Shown here: positions 17,062 to 26,260 of the stretch, one piece after another
How positions within the stretch are numbered: position 1 is the first letter of the stretch
How the letters are laid out: each line of letters begins with the position of its first letter
From: an uncultured Bacteroidales bacterium
GTDB taxonomy: Bacteria > Bacteroidota > Bacteroidia > Bacteroidales > UBA932
Length of the DNA stretch: 64,000 nt
Reading direction: 5' to 3'
Assembly: GCA_900318015.1 (NCBI GenBank)
Contig: ONJB01000007.1
Coordinates: 62,001-126,000, forward strand
Notes under the pieces: generated by a model
The model's input: the letters and a program-made list of their open reading frames with translations, nothing else
Database searches by the model: none
Told to the model about the DNA's origin: nothing
Program-made: the position numbers and the translations under genes

Positions 17062-17910
17062 TTAAAAGTCTCCCAGGGAGGTTTCACCTAACTGCTTGAG
17101 CGCGTCCTCGAGCTGCTCGGGCTTCGGGACGGAACCGTGCCACTTGTGGGTGCCGGCCATGAAGTCCACGCCGTGGCCCATCTCGGTCTTGAAGAGGATC
17201 ATCGTGGGCTTGCCGCTGCCCTTGCCGGCCTTGGCGAGCTCGAAGGCCTTGGCGATGGAATCGAAATCGTGGCCTTCGGCGACGATGGTGTTCCAGCCCC
17301 AGGCTTCCCACTTCTCGGAGAGGTCGCCTTCACCGGAAACCTCGGAGACGGGACCGTCGATCTGCTTGCCGTTCCAGTCGGTCATCGCGATGAGGTTGTC
17401 CAGCTTGTGGAACACGGCGAACATGCCGGCTTCCCAGATCTGGCCCTCCTCGGATTCGCCGTCACCGCACAGGCAGAAGACGAAGTTGTCGTCCTTGTCC
17501 AGCTTCTTGCCGAGGGCGAGGCCGCACGCGGCGGAGAGGCCCTGGCCGAGGGAACCGGAGGCCTGGAAGATGCCCGGGAGGCCCTTGCGGATGGACGGGT
17601 GACCCTGCAGACGGGCGCCGAAGGTACGGAAGGTCGCGAGCTCAGACACCGGGAAGTAACCGGCGCGGGCCAGGACGGAGTAGTACACGGGCGTCATGTG
17701 GCCGGCGGAGAGGATGAACATGTCCTGTCCCTTGCCGTCGCGGGACCACGTGGCTGGATCCTGCTTCATCACATTGAAATACAGGGTTGTGAGGATGTCG
17801 GTCGATGACATCGATCCGCCCGGATGCCCGGACTTCGCGCTGCACACCATCCTCAGGATGTCCCGCCGCACCTGCGTCGAGATCTCTTGGAGTTGCTTGT
17901 TGTCGTACAT
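17062..17910 (-). CDS. Transketolase, N-terminal subunit
   Basis: 282 residues with the thiamine-diphosphate binding half: SGHPGGSMSSTDILTTLYF, GSLGQGLSAACGLALG, and the ThDP motif GDGESEEGQIWEAGMFA...NLIAMTDWN. It transfers two-carbon ketol units between sugar phosphates in the cytoplasm. First gene of the five-gene minus-strand operon. A TATCTTTG -7 box lies 32 bases upstream with a TTTG-like -33 element about 20 bases before it. Confidence 0.93.
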   Translation of the reverse strand: MYDNKQLQEISTQVRRDILRMVCSAKSGHPGGSMSSTDILTTLYFNVMKQDPATWSRDGKGQDMFILSAGHMTPVYYSVLARAGYFPVSELATFRTFGARLQGHPSIRKGLPGIFQASGSLGQGLSAACGLALGKKLDKDDNFVFCLCGDGESEEGQIWEAGMFAVFHKLDNLIAMTDWNGKQIDGPVSEVSGEGDLSEKWEAWGWNTIVAEGHDFDSIAKAFELAKAGKGSGKPTMILFKTEMGHGVDFMAGTHKWHGSVPKPEQLEDALKQLGETSLGDF

Positions 17911-17942
17911 ATCTGAGGTAACCTAATAATTTCGCGATTATG

Positions 17943-17950
17943 CAAAGATA
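17943..17950 (-). promoter_or_regulatory. -7 box for transketolase/ECF operon
   Basis: TATCTTTG on the minus strand; a TTTTTG -33 candidate lies 20 bases further upstream, which matches Bacteroidetes promoter spacing. Confidence 0.65.
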
Positions 17951-17983
17951 ACATTTATTTGTGTTTTTTACAAAAACAAGCCC

Positions 17984-17991
17984 TATCTTTG
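17984..17991 (+). promoter_or_regulatory. -7 box for MATE gene
   Basis: TATCTTTG, nine bases before the ATG at 18001. With 17943-17950 it forms back-to-back promoters. Confidence 0.6.
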
Positions 17992-18000
17992 CACCTCTTT

Positions 18001-19332
18001 ATGGAAATCGCCCTGCAAGGACATTATGGGTACCGGAGACTGGCCGTATCCTCCATTCCGAGCATTCTGATGATGCTCGTGGGGAGCATATACAGCGTGG
18101 TGGACGGCCTGTTCGTGTCCAATTTCGTGGGGACGTCGGCCTTCGCGGCGCTGAACATCATCTGGCCGGCGGTGATGCTGGTGGGGTCACTGGGACTGAT
18201 GCTCGGAACGGGCGGGTCGGCCTTGGTTTCCAAGACGATGGGGGAAGGGGATTACTACCGGGCGAGCCAGATCTTCACGATGATCATCCGGTTCACCATC
18301 CTCCTGGCCTTCGTGTTCATGGTCCCGCTCCTGGTGTTCATGGAACCCCTGGCCCGGCTGCTCGGGGCGGAAGGAGAGACGGCGCGCCTGTGTGTGGTGT
18401 ACGGAAGCATCTGCACCGTCGGCCTTCCCGCCTTCATGCTGCAGATGTGCTTCCAGTCGTTCTACATGACGGCGGAACGGCCCCAGCTCGGGACGGTGAT
18501 GTCCATCATCTGCGCCGTCACGAACATGGTGCTGGACGCCCTGTTCATCGCGGTTTTTCACTGGGGTCTCGCCGGTGCAGCGGCTGCGTCGATGCTTGCG
18601 TGCTGCGTGGGCGGTTTCTTCCCGCTGTGGTATTTCTCCAGCCATCGGAACAAGAGTTCCCTCCGGCTCCTGCGGACGAAACTCGAGCGGGAGCCGCTCC
18701 TCCAGGCCTCCAGCAACGGACTTTCCGAGTACGTGGGCAACATCTCCTGGAATGTCCTGGCGATGAGCTACAACCTCCAGCTCCTACGAATGATGGGGGA
18801 GAACGGCGTCGCGGCCTATTCGGTCCTGCTGTACTACGGATACATTTTCGCCGCGGTCTTCTTCGGCTTCAACATCGCGGTCACGCCGGTGATCGGCTAC
18901 AATTACGGAGCGGGGGACAAGGTGGAACTGAAGAGCCTGCTGCGGCATTCGGTGATTCTCCTGCTGGTGCTGGGTGCCTTGATGACACTGGTGTCGGAAC
19001 TCACGGCGGGCCCTGCCGCCCGGCTCTTCGTGGGTTATGACCCGGAACTGTCGGCTCTCACGAAGCACGCCATCCGGTTGTACATGATCAGCTTCTTCAT
19101 CGCGGGCATTAACCTCTTCGCTTCGGCCTGGTTCACCGGCCTCGGCAACGGCAAAGTGTCGGCCGTGCTCTCCTTCATCCGGAATCTGGTCTTCGAACTG
19201 GGCTTCGTCTTCCTGCTGCCCGTTGTCCTGGGGCCCGACGGCATCTGGCTCGCCGTCGACGCCGCCGACTTCTGCTGTCTCATCCTCTCCGTCGCCCTGA
19301 TTCTCGCCTACCGCAAGCGGTACGGGTATTGA
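18001..19332 (+). CDS. MATE family multidrug/sodium antiporter
   Basis: 443 residues from the ATG at 18001, chosen because the promoter lies just before it. Twelve hydrophobic segments in two MatE halves. Characteristic stretches are RRLAVSSIPSILMMLVGSIYSVVDGLFVSNFVG and LMLGTGGSALVSKTMGEGDYYRA in the first half, and NISWNVLAMSYNLQLLRMMGENGVAAYSVLLY in the second. It exports cationic drugs or metabolites using Na+ or H+. Single gene; its stop lies four bases from the convergent menA stop. Confidence 0.9.
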   Translation: MEIALQGHYGYRRLAVSSIPSILMMLVGSIYSVVDGLFVSNFVGTSAFAALNIIWPAVMLVGSLGLMLGTGGSALVSKTMGEGDYYRASQIFTMIIRFTILLAFVFMVPLLVFMEPLARLLGAEGETARLCVVYGSICTVGLPAFMLQMCFQSFYMTAERPQLGTVMSIICAVTNMVLDALFIAVFHWGLAGAAAASMLACCVGGFFPLWYFSSHRNKSSLRLLRTKLEREPLLQASSNGLSEYVGNISWNVLAMSYNLQLLRMMGENGVAAYSVLLYYGYIFAAVFFGFNIAVTPVIGYNYGAGDKVELKSLLRHSVILLLVLGALMTLVSELTAGPAARLFVGYDPELSALTKHAIRLYMISFFIAGINLFASAWFTGLGNGKVSAVLSFIRNLVFELGFVFLLPVVLGPDGIWLAVDAADFCCLILSVALILAYRKRYGY

Positions 19333-19336
19333 GCCA

Positions 19337-20242
19337 CTAGAACAGATGCGCGCAGAAGCCGAGGCCGGCGAGAAAGCAGAAGAGGAAGGTGCTGATCACC
19401 AGGAGGGGCAGCATTGGGTCGAGAGCTTTGCCCGTGCGCTGCCAGACGCCGCGGAGGTGCAGGACGTACAGCGGGAGGGTAACCACGAACAGGTAGTGCC
19501 ACCAGGAGAACATCCGCAGTTGACAATAAGCTAGCATCAGGATCCAGCCTAAGACAATCAGGATGGTCTGGTAGATTTTCGCACGTTTTTCGCCTAGGCG
19601 GATGGCGGTGGTGACGCGGTTCGGCGCGTCGGTCTCCATGTCACGTATATTATTGACATTCAGCACTCCTACGGAGAAGCAACCCACGGCGGCGCCAGGC
19701 AGGAGGAGACGCCAGAAGAGGGTGTGGCTGGCCACGAAATAACCGCCCATCACGGCCACCAGTCCGAAGAACAGGAACACGTACACGTCACCCAGTCCGC
19801 GGTACCCATAAGGGTTGCGGCCGAGGGTGTATTTCATCGCGCCCATGATCGCGCCGGCGCCCATCAACAGGACGAGGATCGGCGTCAGTTCCAGCAGGGT
19901 GCCGAAGGAGCGGAGCGTCATCATCGTGCCGAAGAGGATGCACAGGCCCACGAAGATGCCGATCAGGACCTTCATCTCCCCGATCGTGAGCACGCCGCCG
20001 TTCAGGCCGTACTGCGGCCCCTTCCGGTCCGCCGTGTCGGTGCCGTGGAGGACGTCGCCGAGCTCGTTCGAGAGGTTGGACAGGATCTGGAGGCAAACGG
20101 TGGTGAGGACGATGAGGACGGCCACCCACACGTCGACCTTGAAGTCGGCCGTGGCAAGGAGGATGCCCAGGAGGACGCCGCCCGTGGAGAGCGGCAGGGT
20201 GCGGAGCCGCATGGATGCGACGGCGGCACGGAACTTATTCAT
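19337..20242 (-). CDS. menA: 1,4-dihydroxy-2-naphthoate polyprenyltransferase
   Basis: 301 residues, UbiA-superfamily membrane prenyltransferase. The Asp-rich motif NLSNELGDVLHGTDTADRKG and the second motif NNIRDMETDAPNRVTTAIRLG are MenA-like. About eight or nine transmembrane segments. It attaches the polyprenyl chain to DHNA in menaquinone synthesis, as expected in an anaerobe with fumarate respiration. Last gene of the lepA-GT2-menA run; start overlaps the GT2 gene end by 8 bases. Confidence 0.9.
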   Translation of the reverse strand: MNKFRAAVASMRLRTLPLSTGGVLLGILLATADFKVDVWVAVLIVLTTVCLQILSNLSNELGDVLHGTDTADRKGPQYGLNGGVLTIGEMKVLIGIFVGLCILFGTMMTLRSFGTLLELTPILVLLMGAGAIMGAMKYTLGRNPYGYRGLGDVYVFLFFGLVAVMGGYFVASHTLFWRLLLPGAAVGCFSVGVLNVNNIRDMETDAPNRVTTAIRLGEKRAKIYQTILIVLGWILMLAYCQLRMFSWWHYLFVVTLPLYVLHLRGVWQRTGKALDPMLPLLVISTFLFCFLAGLGFCAHLF

Positions 20243-20897
20243 AGATAGACAAGTTATGGATCACGAACCGCCGGAAGGCGGAACGGAGGAAGTACCAGAT
20301 GGCCGAAAACAGCCCCTTGGTCCGGAAGTCCAGGACGAAATCCGAGGCCAGGGTGCGGTCCGGGTCCGGACGCACCGGGCAGGTGCAGGCGATCCCCGGC
20401 GCGATGACGCTGGGATAGCCGGCCTTGCGGGCCCGCATGCAGTAGTCAAAGCCGGCGAGCTGGCCGCGGTAACGGCCGCCGAGTACGCCGATGCGCTTGT
20501 ACACGGCCTGCGGCACGAGGGCGAACAGGCCGTCGAACATCCGGCAGGCGACGGGAATCACCGGGTCCGGCTGCATCAGGCGCCGGCTCCGGCTGAAGCC
20601 GCCGCTGACGATGCGGCCTTCCCCATCCTGGACCGTCCCCACAAGGAGGGCCCGGTCGCCGAGGAAGGACGAGTTGTCCAGCAGGCTGTAGAGGGCGCCT
20701 TCGACCGGGGTCACCAGGCCGTGGAGCCAGATGTAGAAATCCCGCTCCCCGGCGGCGCGCCACGCCTCGTCCAGGTCGGGATTGACAAAGAGTTCGAAGG
20801 TGTATTCGTCGGCCGGGATCAGGTCGATCTGCCGCCGGCATTCGGCGACGGTGGATTCGAGGGCCTCGGCGTATATGAGGACGGCGACGGTTTTCAT
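20235..20897 (-). CDS. Short GT2-like glycosyltransferase
   Basis: 220 residues without signal peptide. The C-terminal half contains LFALVPQAVYKRIGVLGGRYRG and GFDYCMRARKAGYPSVIAPG, a pattern found in GT2 rhamnosyltransferase-like proteins (acceptor/catalytic region). The N-terminal nucleotide-binding half is divergent and short (MKTVAVLIYAEALESTV), and a classical DxD is not evident, though DRD-like and NPDLD residues exist. Substrate unknown. Its ATG is directly next to the lepA stop, so it is co-transcribed with lepA and menA. It could be inactive or specialised. Confidence 0.6.
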   Translation of the reverse strand: MKTVAVLIYAEALESTVAECRRQIDLIPADEYTFELFVNPDLDEAWRAAGERDFYIWLHGLVTPVEGALYSLLDNSSFLGDRALLVGTVQDGEGRIVSGGFSRSRRLMQPDPVIPVACRMFDGLFALVPQAVYKRIGVLGGRYRGQLAGFDYCMRARKAGYPSVIAPGIACTCPVRPDPDRTLASDFVLDFRTKGLFSAIWYFLRSAFRRFVIHNLSIYE

Positions 20898-22685
20898 CTA
20901 GTCGAGTTTCAGGACCGCCATGAACGCGCTCTGGGGCACCTGGACGGTGCCGATCTGGCGCATCCGCTTCTTGCCTTCCTTCTGCTTCTCGAGGAGCTTG
21001 CGCTTGCGCGTGACGTCGCCGCCGTAGCACTTCGCCGTCACGTCCTTGCGGACCTGGCGCACCGTCTCGCGGGCGATGATCTTCGCGCCGATGGCCGCCT
21101 GGACGGCGATGTCGAACTGTTGGCGCGGGATGAGTTCCTTGAGCTTCAGGCAGATCTTCCGCCCGAAATCGTAGGCGTGGTCCTCATGGATGAGGGTCGA
21201 AAGGGCGTCGGCCGGGTCGCCGTTCAGCAGGATGTCCAGCTTCACCAGACGGGCGGGCCGGAAGTCCGTCACGTGATAGTCGAAGGAGGCGTAGCCCTTG
21301 GAGATGGACTTGAGCTTGTCATAGAAGTCGAAGACCACCTCGGACAGCGGCAGGTCGTAGTTCAGCTCCACCCGGTCGGTCGTGATGTAGTGCTGGCCGA
21401 TGAGGGTGCCGCGCTTGTCCATGCACAGCTTCATGATGGGCCCGTAGAAATCGGACTTGGAGATGATCTGGGCGCGGATGTAGGGTTCCTCGATATGGTC
21501 GATGAGCGTCTGCGGCGGGAGGCCGGACGGGTTGTGGACGTCGATGACCTCGCCCTTGGTGGTGAACACCTTGTAGGACACGTTCGGAACGGTGGTGATC
21601 ACATCCATGTTGAACTCGCGGAACAACCGCTCCTGGACGATCTCCAGGTGCAGCAGGCCCAGGAAGCCGCAGCGGAAACCGAAGCCCAGGGCCAGCGAGC
21701 TCTCGGGCTCATAAACGAAGGACGCGTCGTTCAGCTGGAACTTCTCCAGCGTGGCACGGAGTTCCTCGAACTTGGAAGCATCGACCGGATACAGGCCTGC
21801 GAAGACCATCGGCTTCACCTCCTCGAATCCCGCAATCGCCTGGGAACAAGGGTTGTCCACATGCGTGATGGTGTCGCCCACCTTCACTTCCACGGCCGCC
21901 TTGATGCCGGAGATGATATAGCCCACGTCGCCGGTGCGCACCTCGCCCGTGGGATTCAGCTTGAGCTTGAGATTGCCGATTTCCTCGGCCTCGTATTCCT
22001 TGCCGGTATTGAAGAACTTCACCTTGTCGCCCTTCCGGATGCTGCCGTTCACCACCTTGAAATAGGCGATGATGCCGCGGAAGGAATTGAACACCGAGTC
22101 GAAGATGAGCGCCTGCAGCGGCGCGTCGGGGTCGCCCTTCGGCGCGGGAACCTTGTCCACGATGGCGTCCAGCACCGCCGGCACGCCTTCGCCCGTGCGG
22201 GCCGACACCCGGTACACATCCTCCGGATCGCAGCCCAGCAGGTCGCACACCTGGTCCGTCACCAGCTCCGGCTGCGCGGAATCCATGTCGATCTTGTTCA
22301 GCACGGGGATTATCTCCAGCCCGTGGTCGATGGCCTGGTACAGGTTGGAGATAGTCTGCGCCTGGATGCCCTGGGAGGCGTCCACCACCAGGAGCGCGCC
22401 CTCGCAGGAAGCGATGGACCGCGACACCTCATAGCTGAAGTCCACGTGGCCGGGGGTGTCGATCAGGTTCAGCCTGTACGTCTCCCCGCCCCGCGTGTAC
22501 TCCATCTGGATCGCGTGGCTCTTGATCGTGATGCCCTTCTCCCGCTCCAGGTCCATGTCATCCAGCACCTGGTTCTCCATCTCCCGGTCGCTCAGCGTAC
22601 GCGTGAGCTCCAGCAGCCGGTCCGCCAGGGTGCTCTTCCCATGGTCGATATGCGCGATGATGCAAAAGTTGCGGATGTTCTTCAT
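20898..22685 (-). CDS. lepA: Elongation factor 4 (LepA)
   Basis: 595 residues from the ATG at 22685; a TTG three codons upstream lies inside the promoter and is rejected. GTPase motifs: G1 [17 protein letters not shown]3 [18 protein letters not shown]4 VLNKIDMD. The LepA C-terminal domain is present ([26 protein letters not shown]...[16 protein letters not shown]). It acts on stalled ribosomes and back-translocation. First gene of an operon with GT2 and menA. The -7 box is six bases before the start. Confidence 0.97.
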   Translation of the reverse strand: MKNIRNFCIIAHIDHGKSTLADRLLELTRTLSDREMENQVLDDMDLEREKGITIKSHAIQMEYTRGGETYRLNLIDTPGHVDFSYEVSRSIASCEGALLVVDASQGIQAQTISNLYQAIDHGLEIIPVLNKIDMDSAQPELVTDQVCDLLGCDPEDVYRVSARTGEGVPAVLDAIVDKVPAPKGDPDAPLQALIFDSVFNSFRGIIAYFKVVNGSIRKGDKVKFFNTGKEYEAEEIGNLKLKLNPTGEVRTGDVGYIISGIKAAVEVKVGDTITHVDNPCSQAIAGFEEVKPMVFAGLYPVDASKFEELRATLEKFQLNDASFVYEPESSLALGFGFRCGFLGLLHLEIVQERLFREFNMDVITTVPNVSYKVFTTKGEVIDVHNPSGLPPQTLIDHIEEPYIRAQIISKSDFYGPIMKLCMDKRGTLIGQHYITTDRVELNYDLPLSEVVFDFYDKLKSISKGYASFDYHVTDFRPARLVKLDILLNGDPADALSTLIHEDHAYDFGRKICLKLKELIPRQQFDIAVQAAIGAKIIARETVRQVRKDVTAKCYGGDVTRKRKLLEKQKEGKKRMRQIGTVQVPQSAFMAVLKLD

Positions 22686-22691
22686 AACTTG

Positions 22692-22699
22692 CAAAGATA
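22692..22699 (-). promoter_or_regulatory. -7 box almost touching the lepA start
   Basis: TATCTTTG on the minus strand with six bases to the ATG; predicts a leaderless or very short leader transcript. Confidence 0.6.
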
Positions 22700-22750
22700 C
22701 GCATTTTCTCGCAGAAACTGCGCAACCTGCCTATGGACACCCGCGCTTCA

Positions 22751-23098
22751 TTACAGCCGCGGCTTCTTGACGATCCGGACGATCAGGGAGATTAGGTAGA
22801 TGATGACGCCGTAGAAGACCGGAATCAGGCCGATTCGCATCCCGCCGAAGAGAACATCGGGGGAGATTAGGTCGAATATGCCGCTGACCCCTTCTCCCAG
22901 GTTAGAGGCAACCTGTTGCAAAGCTTGGAACATCTGATACAGGCCGATGAGGTACGTTAGGAATCCGAACACCAGCGCAAAGGTTCCTATTTCCTTGATC
23001 CAACGGGGGGCTTTCCAGGCGGCGAAAAAGATGGCGACCAGAAGGACGGTGAGGATGGTCATGAAGCCGGCTCCTCCCTGCATGAAGATTTTGAACAT
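22751..23098 (-). CDS. Small membrane protein resembling MotA/TolQ/ExbB family
   Basis: 115 residues with three hydrophobic segments (GFMTILTVLLVAIFFAAW; IGTFALVFGFLTYLIGLYQMF; IGLIPVFYGVIIYLISLIVRIV). The middle part GTFALVFGFLTYLIGLYQMFQALQQ...LFGGMRIGLIPVFYGVI resembles the proton-channel core of ExbB/TolQ-like proteins, but it is much shorter and no ExbD/TolR partner is adjacent. Function unknown; annotated by resemblance only. Own promoter (TACCTTTG at 23134-23141), divergent from the LytTR gene. Confidence 0.5.
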   Translation of the reverse strand: MFKIFMQGGAGFMTILTVLLVAIFFAAWKAPRWIKEIGTFALVFGFLTYLIGLYQMFQALQQVASNLGEGVSGIFDLISPDVLFGGMRIGLIPVFYGVIIYLISLIVRIVKKPRL

Positions 23099-23133
23099 GG
23101 GACTGTTGTTTTAATGGGTTTGACTTTCTGGGA

Positions 23134-23141
23134 CAAAGGTA
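23134..23141 (-). promoter_or_regulatory. -7 box for the ExbB-like gene
   Basis: TACCTTTG on the minus strand, 35 bases before the start. Confidence 0.5.
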
Positions 23142-23237
23142 AGGGTTGACCGTCCTTTTCCAAAGCCGAATCCCCACGATGAAATGTCGAATCCCCCTTT
23201 TTGCACCCGAACCGCGCTGGAAATGCGTATTTTATGC

Positions 23238-23245
23238 TATTTTTG
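23238..23245 (+). promoter_or_regulatory. -7 box for LytTR gene
   Basis: TATTTTTG, ten bases before the ATG at 23256. Confidence 0.5.
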
Positions 23246-23255
23246 CATCAGACCG

Positions 23256-23954
23256 ATGAAACGTTTTCTGGTCATATCCTTTTGGGTAGTTTCCATCCTG
23301 CTGGTGGCGATTGTGCTCACCAGCCTGGGATACCGGTTTCTGGAGGCGCTGTTCATCGGGTCGATGTTCCTTCCCGGCGCCCTGGCGGCCAAGTACTTTT
23401 TCCCGAAAGTGAGAGGTGTCAAGGACACGGTGTTCGTCACGTTGGGAATCCTGGCCGGGGAAATGCTGCTGTTCCTGATCGCCCACTTCACAATCCTCAC
23501 TTTCCGGCAGGACCTCCCTGGCGCGGTCATGGAATGGCCGGACATTCCCCACATCCTGACCAATCCCGTTTTCATTGCCATCATCCTGACCGCACTGGCG
23601 GCGGGTAGCTATTTCTTCGAATCTTGGCTGGACCGGACGCGCCCCTCCCGACCGGCCCCCATCACGTTCACATCGGACCGGAAGCCTGTAACGCTCTCGG
23701 TGGAAGAAATCCTGTACGTGGAATCCAACGACGACATCACCACCGTCATCGCGACAGGCGACCGCCGCTTCCGGAACAAGACCCCGATTTCCCAATGGGA
23801 GGGCATCCTCAATCCCCATTTCCTCCGGATCCATCGGTCCTACCTCGTCAACAAAGAGGCAATCACCCGTGTCGATGGGGACCTTCTCTATGTCAATGAC
23901 ATCGAGCTTCCCATCTCCCGGAAGTACAAGGATGCGGTCGTGAACTGTCTTTAG
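23256..23954 (+). CDS. Membrane-anchored LytTR transcription regulator
   Basis: 232 residues from the ATG at 23256; a longer open frame upstream crosses the promoter and is rejected. The first 130 residues contain four hydrophobic segments (FLVISFWVVSILLVAIVLTSLGY; ALFIGSMFLPGALAAKYFF; TVFVTLGILAGEMLLFLIAHFTIL; PVFIAIILTALAAGSYFFESWL). A LytTR DNA-binding domain follows (about 138-232: VTLSVEEILYVESNDDITTVIA...HFLRIHRSYLVNKEAITRVDGD). It is a one-component regulator with a membrane sensor part, no receiver domain. Convergent with the two-component pair; stops are only four bases apart, so joint function is plausible but unproven. Confidence 0.85.
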   Translation: MKRFLVISFWVVSILLVAIVLTSLGYRFLEALFIGSMFLPGALAAKYFFPKVRGVKDTVFVTLGILAGEMLLFLIAHFTILTFRQDLPGAVMEWPDIPHILTNPVFIAIILTALAAGSYFFESWLDRTRPSRPAPITFTSDRKPVTLSVEEILYVESNDDITTVIATGDRRFRNKTPISQWEGILNPHFLRIHRSYLVNKEAITRVDGDLLYVNDIELPISRKYKDAVVNCL

Positions 23955-23957
23955 TTT

Positions 23958-24704
23958 CTATCCCTCCAACCACTCCAAGAAGGCGTCGGCGCGGGCGCGG
24001 GAGACGGTGAGGTCCGTGGCGGCGGGGATGCCGTTCGCCAAGGTGAGCCGTAAGCGGCCGCCGAGGAGTTTGGAGGCGCTGTCGATGACGTTTTCGGCGA
24101 TGATGGCACCGCGGGAGATGCGGAAGAAGGCTTTCGGGTCCAGTCCGGACTCAATCGCGTCCAGTGAGTCGTCCAGGACGTAGTTCTTGCCGTTGCGGGT
24201 AACGATGAAGGTGCTCTTCGCTTCCGAATAAAAATAGGCGATGTCTCGTACGCTCACCGGGACGATGCGGTCGTTGAGCCGGATAAGGAACTTCTCCCGG
24301 GGCCGGAAGGCGTCCCGTACGGCATCAAAGTCGATTCGAGGCCCGCCGGCGGCCATCCGCTGCGCGACGCGGGAGACGGCCCGCTTCAGTTCTTCGATGT
24401 CCACCGGCTTGAGCAGGTAGTCTACCGAATTGACCTCGAAGGCCTTGACGGCGTAGTTGTCATAGGCCGTGGTCATCACGACCTGGGCGTCGACGGACGT
24501 CTGCGCGAAGATGTCGAAGCAGGTGCCGTCGGCAAGTTCCACGTCCATGAAGATGACGTCGGGCCGGTTCCCGGCGAGCCAGTCGACGGTTTCCTTCACC
24601 GAGGCGGTGCGGCCGACGACTTCCACTTCGGGGAAATTCGCCTTCAGGAGGTTCTCGAGGGCCCGCTGGGCGCGGGGTTCGTCTTCTACGATCAGGGCTT
24701 TCAT
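23958..24704 (-). CDS. LytTR-family response regulator
   Basis: 248 residues: receiver domain (1-120; acidic pocket in ALIVEDEPRAQ, phosphoacceptor Asp in PDVIFMDVELADG, Lys in YLLKPVD) and C-terminal LytTR domain (about 145-248: KFLIRLNDRIVPVSVRDIAYFYSEAKSTFIVT...RISRGAIIAENVID). It should be phosphorylated by the LytS-like kinase encoded 21 bases upstream in the same operon. Target genes are not evident from the sequence. Confidence 0.92.
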   Translation of the reverse strand: MKALIVEDEPRAQRALENLLKANFPEVEVVGRTASVKETVDWLAGNRPDVIFMDVELADGTCFDIFAQTSVDAQVVMTTAYDNYAVKAFEVNSVDYLLKPVDIEELKRAVSRVAQRMAAGGPRIDFDAVRDAFRPREKFLIRLNDRIVPVSVRDIAYFYSEAKSTFIVTRNGKNYVLDDSLDAIESGLDPKAFFRISRGAIIAENVIDSASKLLGGRLRLTLANGIPAATDLTVSRARADAFLEWLEG

Positions 24705-24725
24705 ATGCGTTTGGGTCGAGGTGCG

Positions 24726-26090
24726 TTACAAGAGGGGGATGCGGACCCGGAAGGTGTCGTCCGTCTGCTCGACTAGGATCTCCTTGCCGGAAATGTCCAT
24801 GTATTGTTTCCGGAGATAGGGGAGGCCGAGGCCCGTGGAAACGGGGGCCGAAGCCCGCGGGATGCGGGTGTTCTCCATGGTAAAGAACTCTCCATCCGTA
24901 CTGACGCGGACAAGGAGGGGTTTCTCGGCAGAAATTGCGTTGTGCTTGGTCACGTTTTCCAGGAGAAGCTGCAGGGTGCAGGGGACGACCTTCCGGGAGA
25001 GGTCTTTGTCGCGGACTTTCTGGTCCACGGAAAAGCCCTCGGGGAAGCGCACCCGGAGCAAGTCCGCGTACATCGTCACGAAGGTGACCTCCTCGCCCAG
25101 GGTGACGAGTTTCTGGCTGTCGTGCTGGAGCATGTAGCGGTAGATGCCGGCGAGCTTGTGGATGTACAGGCTGGCCTCTTCCTTCTCACCTTCCTGCACG
25201 ATGGCGTCCAGGATGTTCAGCGAGTTGAACAGGAAATGCGGGTTCACCTGGTTCTTGAGGGCCATGTAGCGGTACTCGGCCAAGTGCCGGCGCTCGCGCT
25301 GAGTACCCAGCTCGCGCCGGATGTTCACGGCGTACTCCACCAGGTACGTGAGGCCGAAGAGGGTCATCTCCACCAGGAGGGCGACGACGATGTTCCGGGT
25401 AAGGGCGGCCGGGTCCAGCGGGAAGGTCCAGTGGAAGGGGAGGCCGAAGGAATGCAGCAGGGCGCCCAGGACGGCGGTCAAGCCGATGAACAGGGTCGTG
25501 CCGATGGTGGCGACGTCCAGGCTGTAGTGCTTGTCGTGCCCGGTCCGGATGAAGAAGAGCGTGCCGACGAACATCGCCAGGACCACTAGGGAATTCCCCA
25601 GGAAGGACCGGAAGGCGCCGAAAATGTCCACGCCCTTGAACGGCGCGCCCCGGAAGATGAACAGTTCGATGAACAGGCGGAGGGCGAACACCGCGATGAC
25701 GGCGAACACCAGCCAGCCGATGTTCTCCTTCCACGATCCCCGGGTCCCGACGGGCACGGACCAGGTGCGGGCGAACAGGTCCAACGCCCAGCCGATGAGC
25801 TCGGTGGTAAGGATGGTGGCCAGGACGTTGTTGACCATTTCCGGGGTGAAATTGAAGAGCTCGGCGCCCACGTGCCCCAGCAGGTAGCCCAGGATGTTCA
25901 CGAGGACGACGCACACGGCGGTGAACTCCACCGTGAGGTTCCGCCGCAGGCAGATGACGACGGTCATGAACATCGTCAGGGCAGTCAGCAGCAGGGAATC
26001 CGGCCAGCCGAGGAGGGCGCAAACGACAACCACCGCGACGTGCAGCGCCGCGAAACCATGGATGATCCAGCCGGTTCCGATTCTTTTCAT
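24726..26090 (-). CDS. LytS/YehU-type sensor histidine kinase
   Basis: 454 residues. About eight hydrophobic segments occupy residues 1-255. A His_kinase domain follows with the phosphoacceptor His in NQVNPHFLFNSLNILDAIV (about residue 282), then a HATPase region (VVPCTLQLLLENVTKHNAISAEKPL, GLGLPYLRKQY). The last part is short, as usual in this family. Stimulus unknown; the multispan domain suggests membrane or small-molecule sensing. First gene of the kinase-regulator operon. Confidence 0.9.
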   Translation of the reverse strand: MKRIGTGWIIHGFAALHVAVVVVCALLGWPDSLLLTALTMFMTVVICLRRNLTVEFTAVCVVLVNILGYLLGHVGAELFNFTPEMVNNVLATILTTELIGWALDLFARTWSVPVGTRGSWKENIGWLVFAVIAVFALRLFIELFIFRGAPFKGVDIFGAFRSFLGNSLVVLAMFVGTLFFIRTGHDKHYSLDVATIGTTLFIGLTAVLGALLHSFGLPFHWTFPLDPAALTRNIVVALLVEMTLFGLTYLVEYAVNIRRELGTQRERRHLAEYRYMALKNQVNPHFLFNSLNILDAIVQEGEKEEASLYIHKLAGIYRYMLQHDSQKLVTLGEEVTFVTMYADLLRVRFPEGFSVDQKVRDKDLSRKVVPCTLQLLLENVTKHNAISAEKPLLVRVSTDGEFFTMENTRIPRASAPVSTGLGLPYLRKQYMDISGKEILVEQTDDTFRVRIPLL

Positions 26091-26193
26091 TAAGCACCGC
26101 CAAATTACGAAAAATGCCGTTCAAAAGCAAACGGCCTCCTCCGTTCGTCCCCAAAAACGAGCCACCCGTCCTACAAAAACGGGGGGTTGGTTT

Positions 26194-26208
26194 ATTCCCG
26201 TAGGGAAT
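26194..26208. repeat. Short inverted repeat upstream of the MFS-SusC operon
   Basis: ATTCCC/GGGAAT with a 3-base spacer, 17 bases before the -7 box at 26225. It could be an operator, but such a short dyad can occur by chance. Confidence 0.25.
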
Positions 26209-26224
26209 TGCGGGGAAAAGATTT

Positions 26225-26232
26225 TATTTTTG
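26225..26232 (+). promoter_or_regulatory. -7 box for starch locus A
   Basis: TATTTTTG, 28 bases before the ATG of the MFS gene at 26261. No further promoter is obvious before SusC, so MFS to SusG may be one transcript. Confidence 0.5.
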
Positions 26233-26260
26233 CCTTGCAAGAAACCGCAAATTAGTAACC

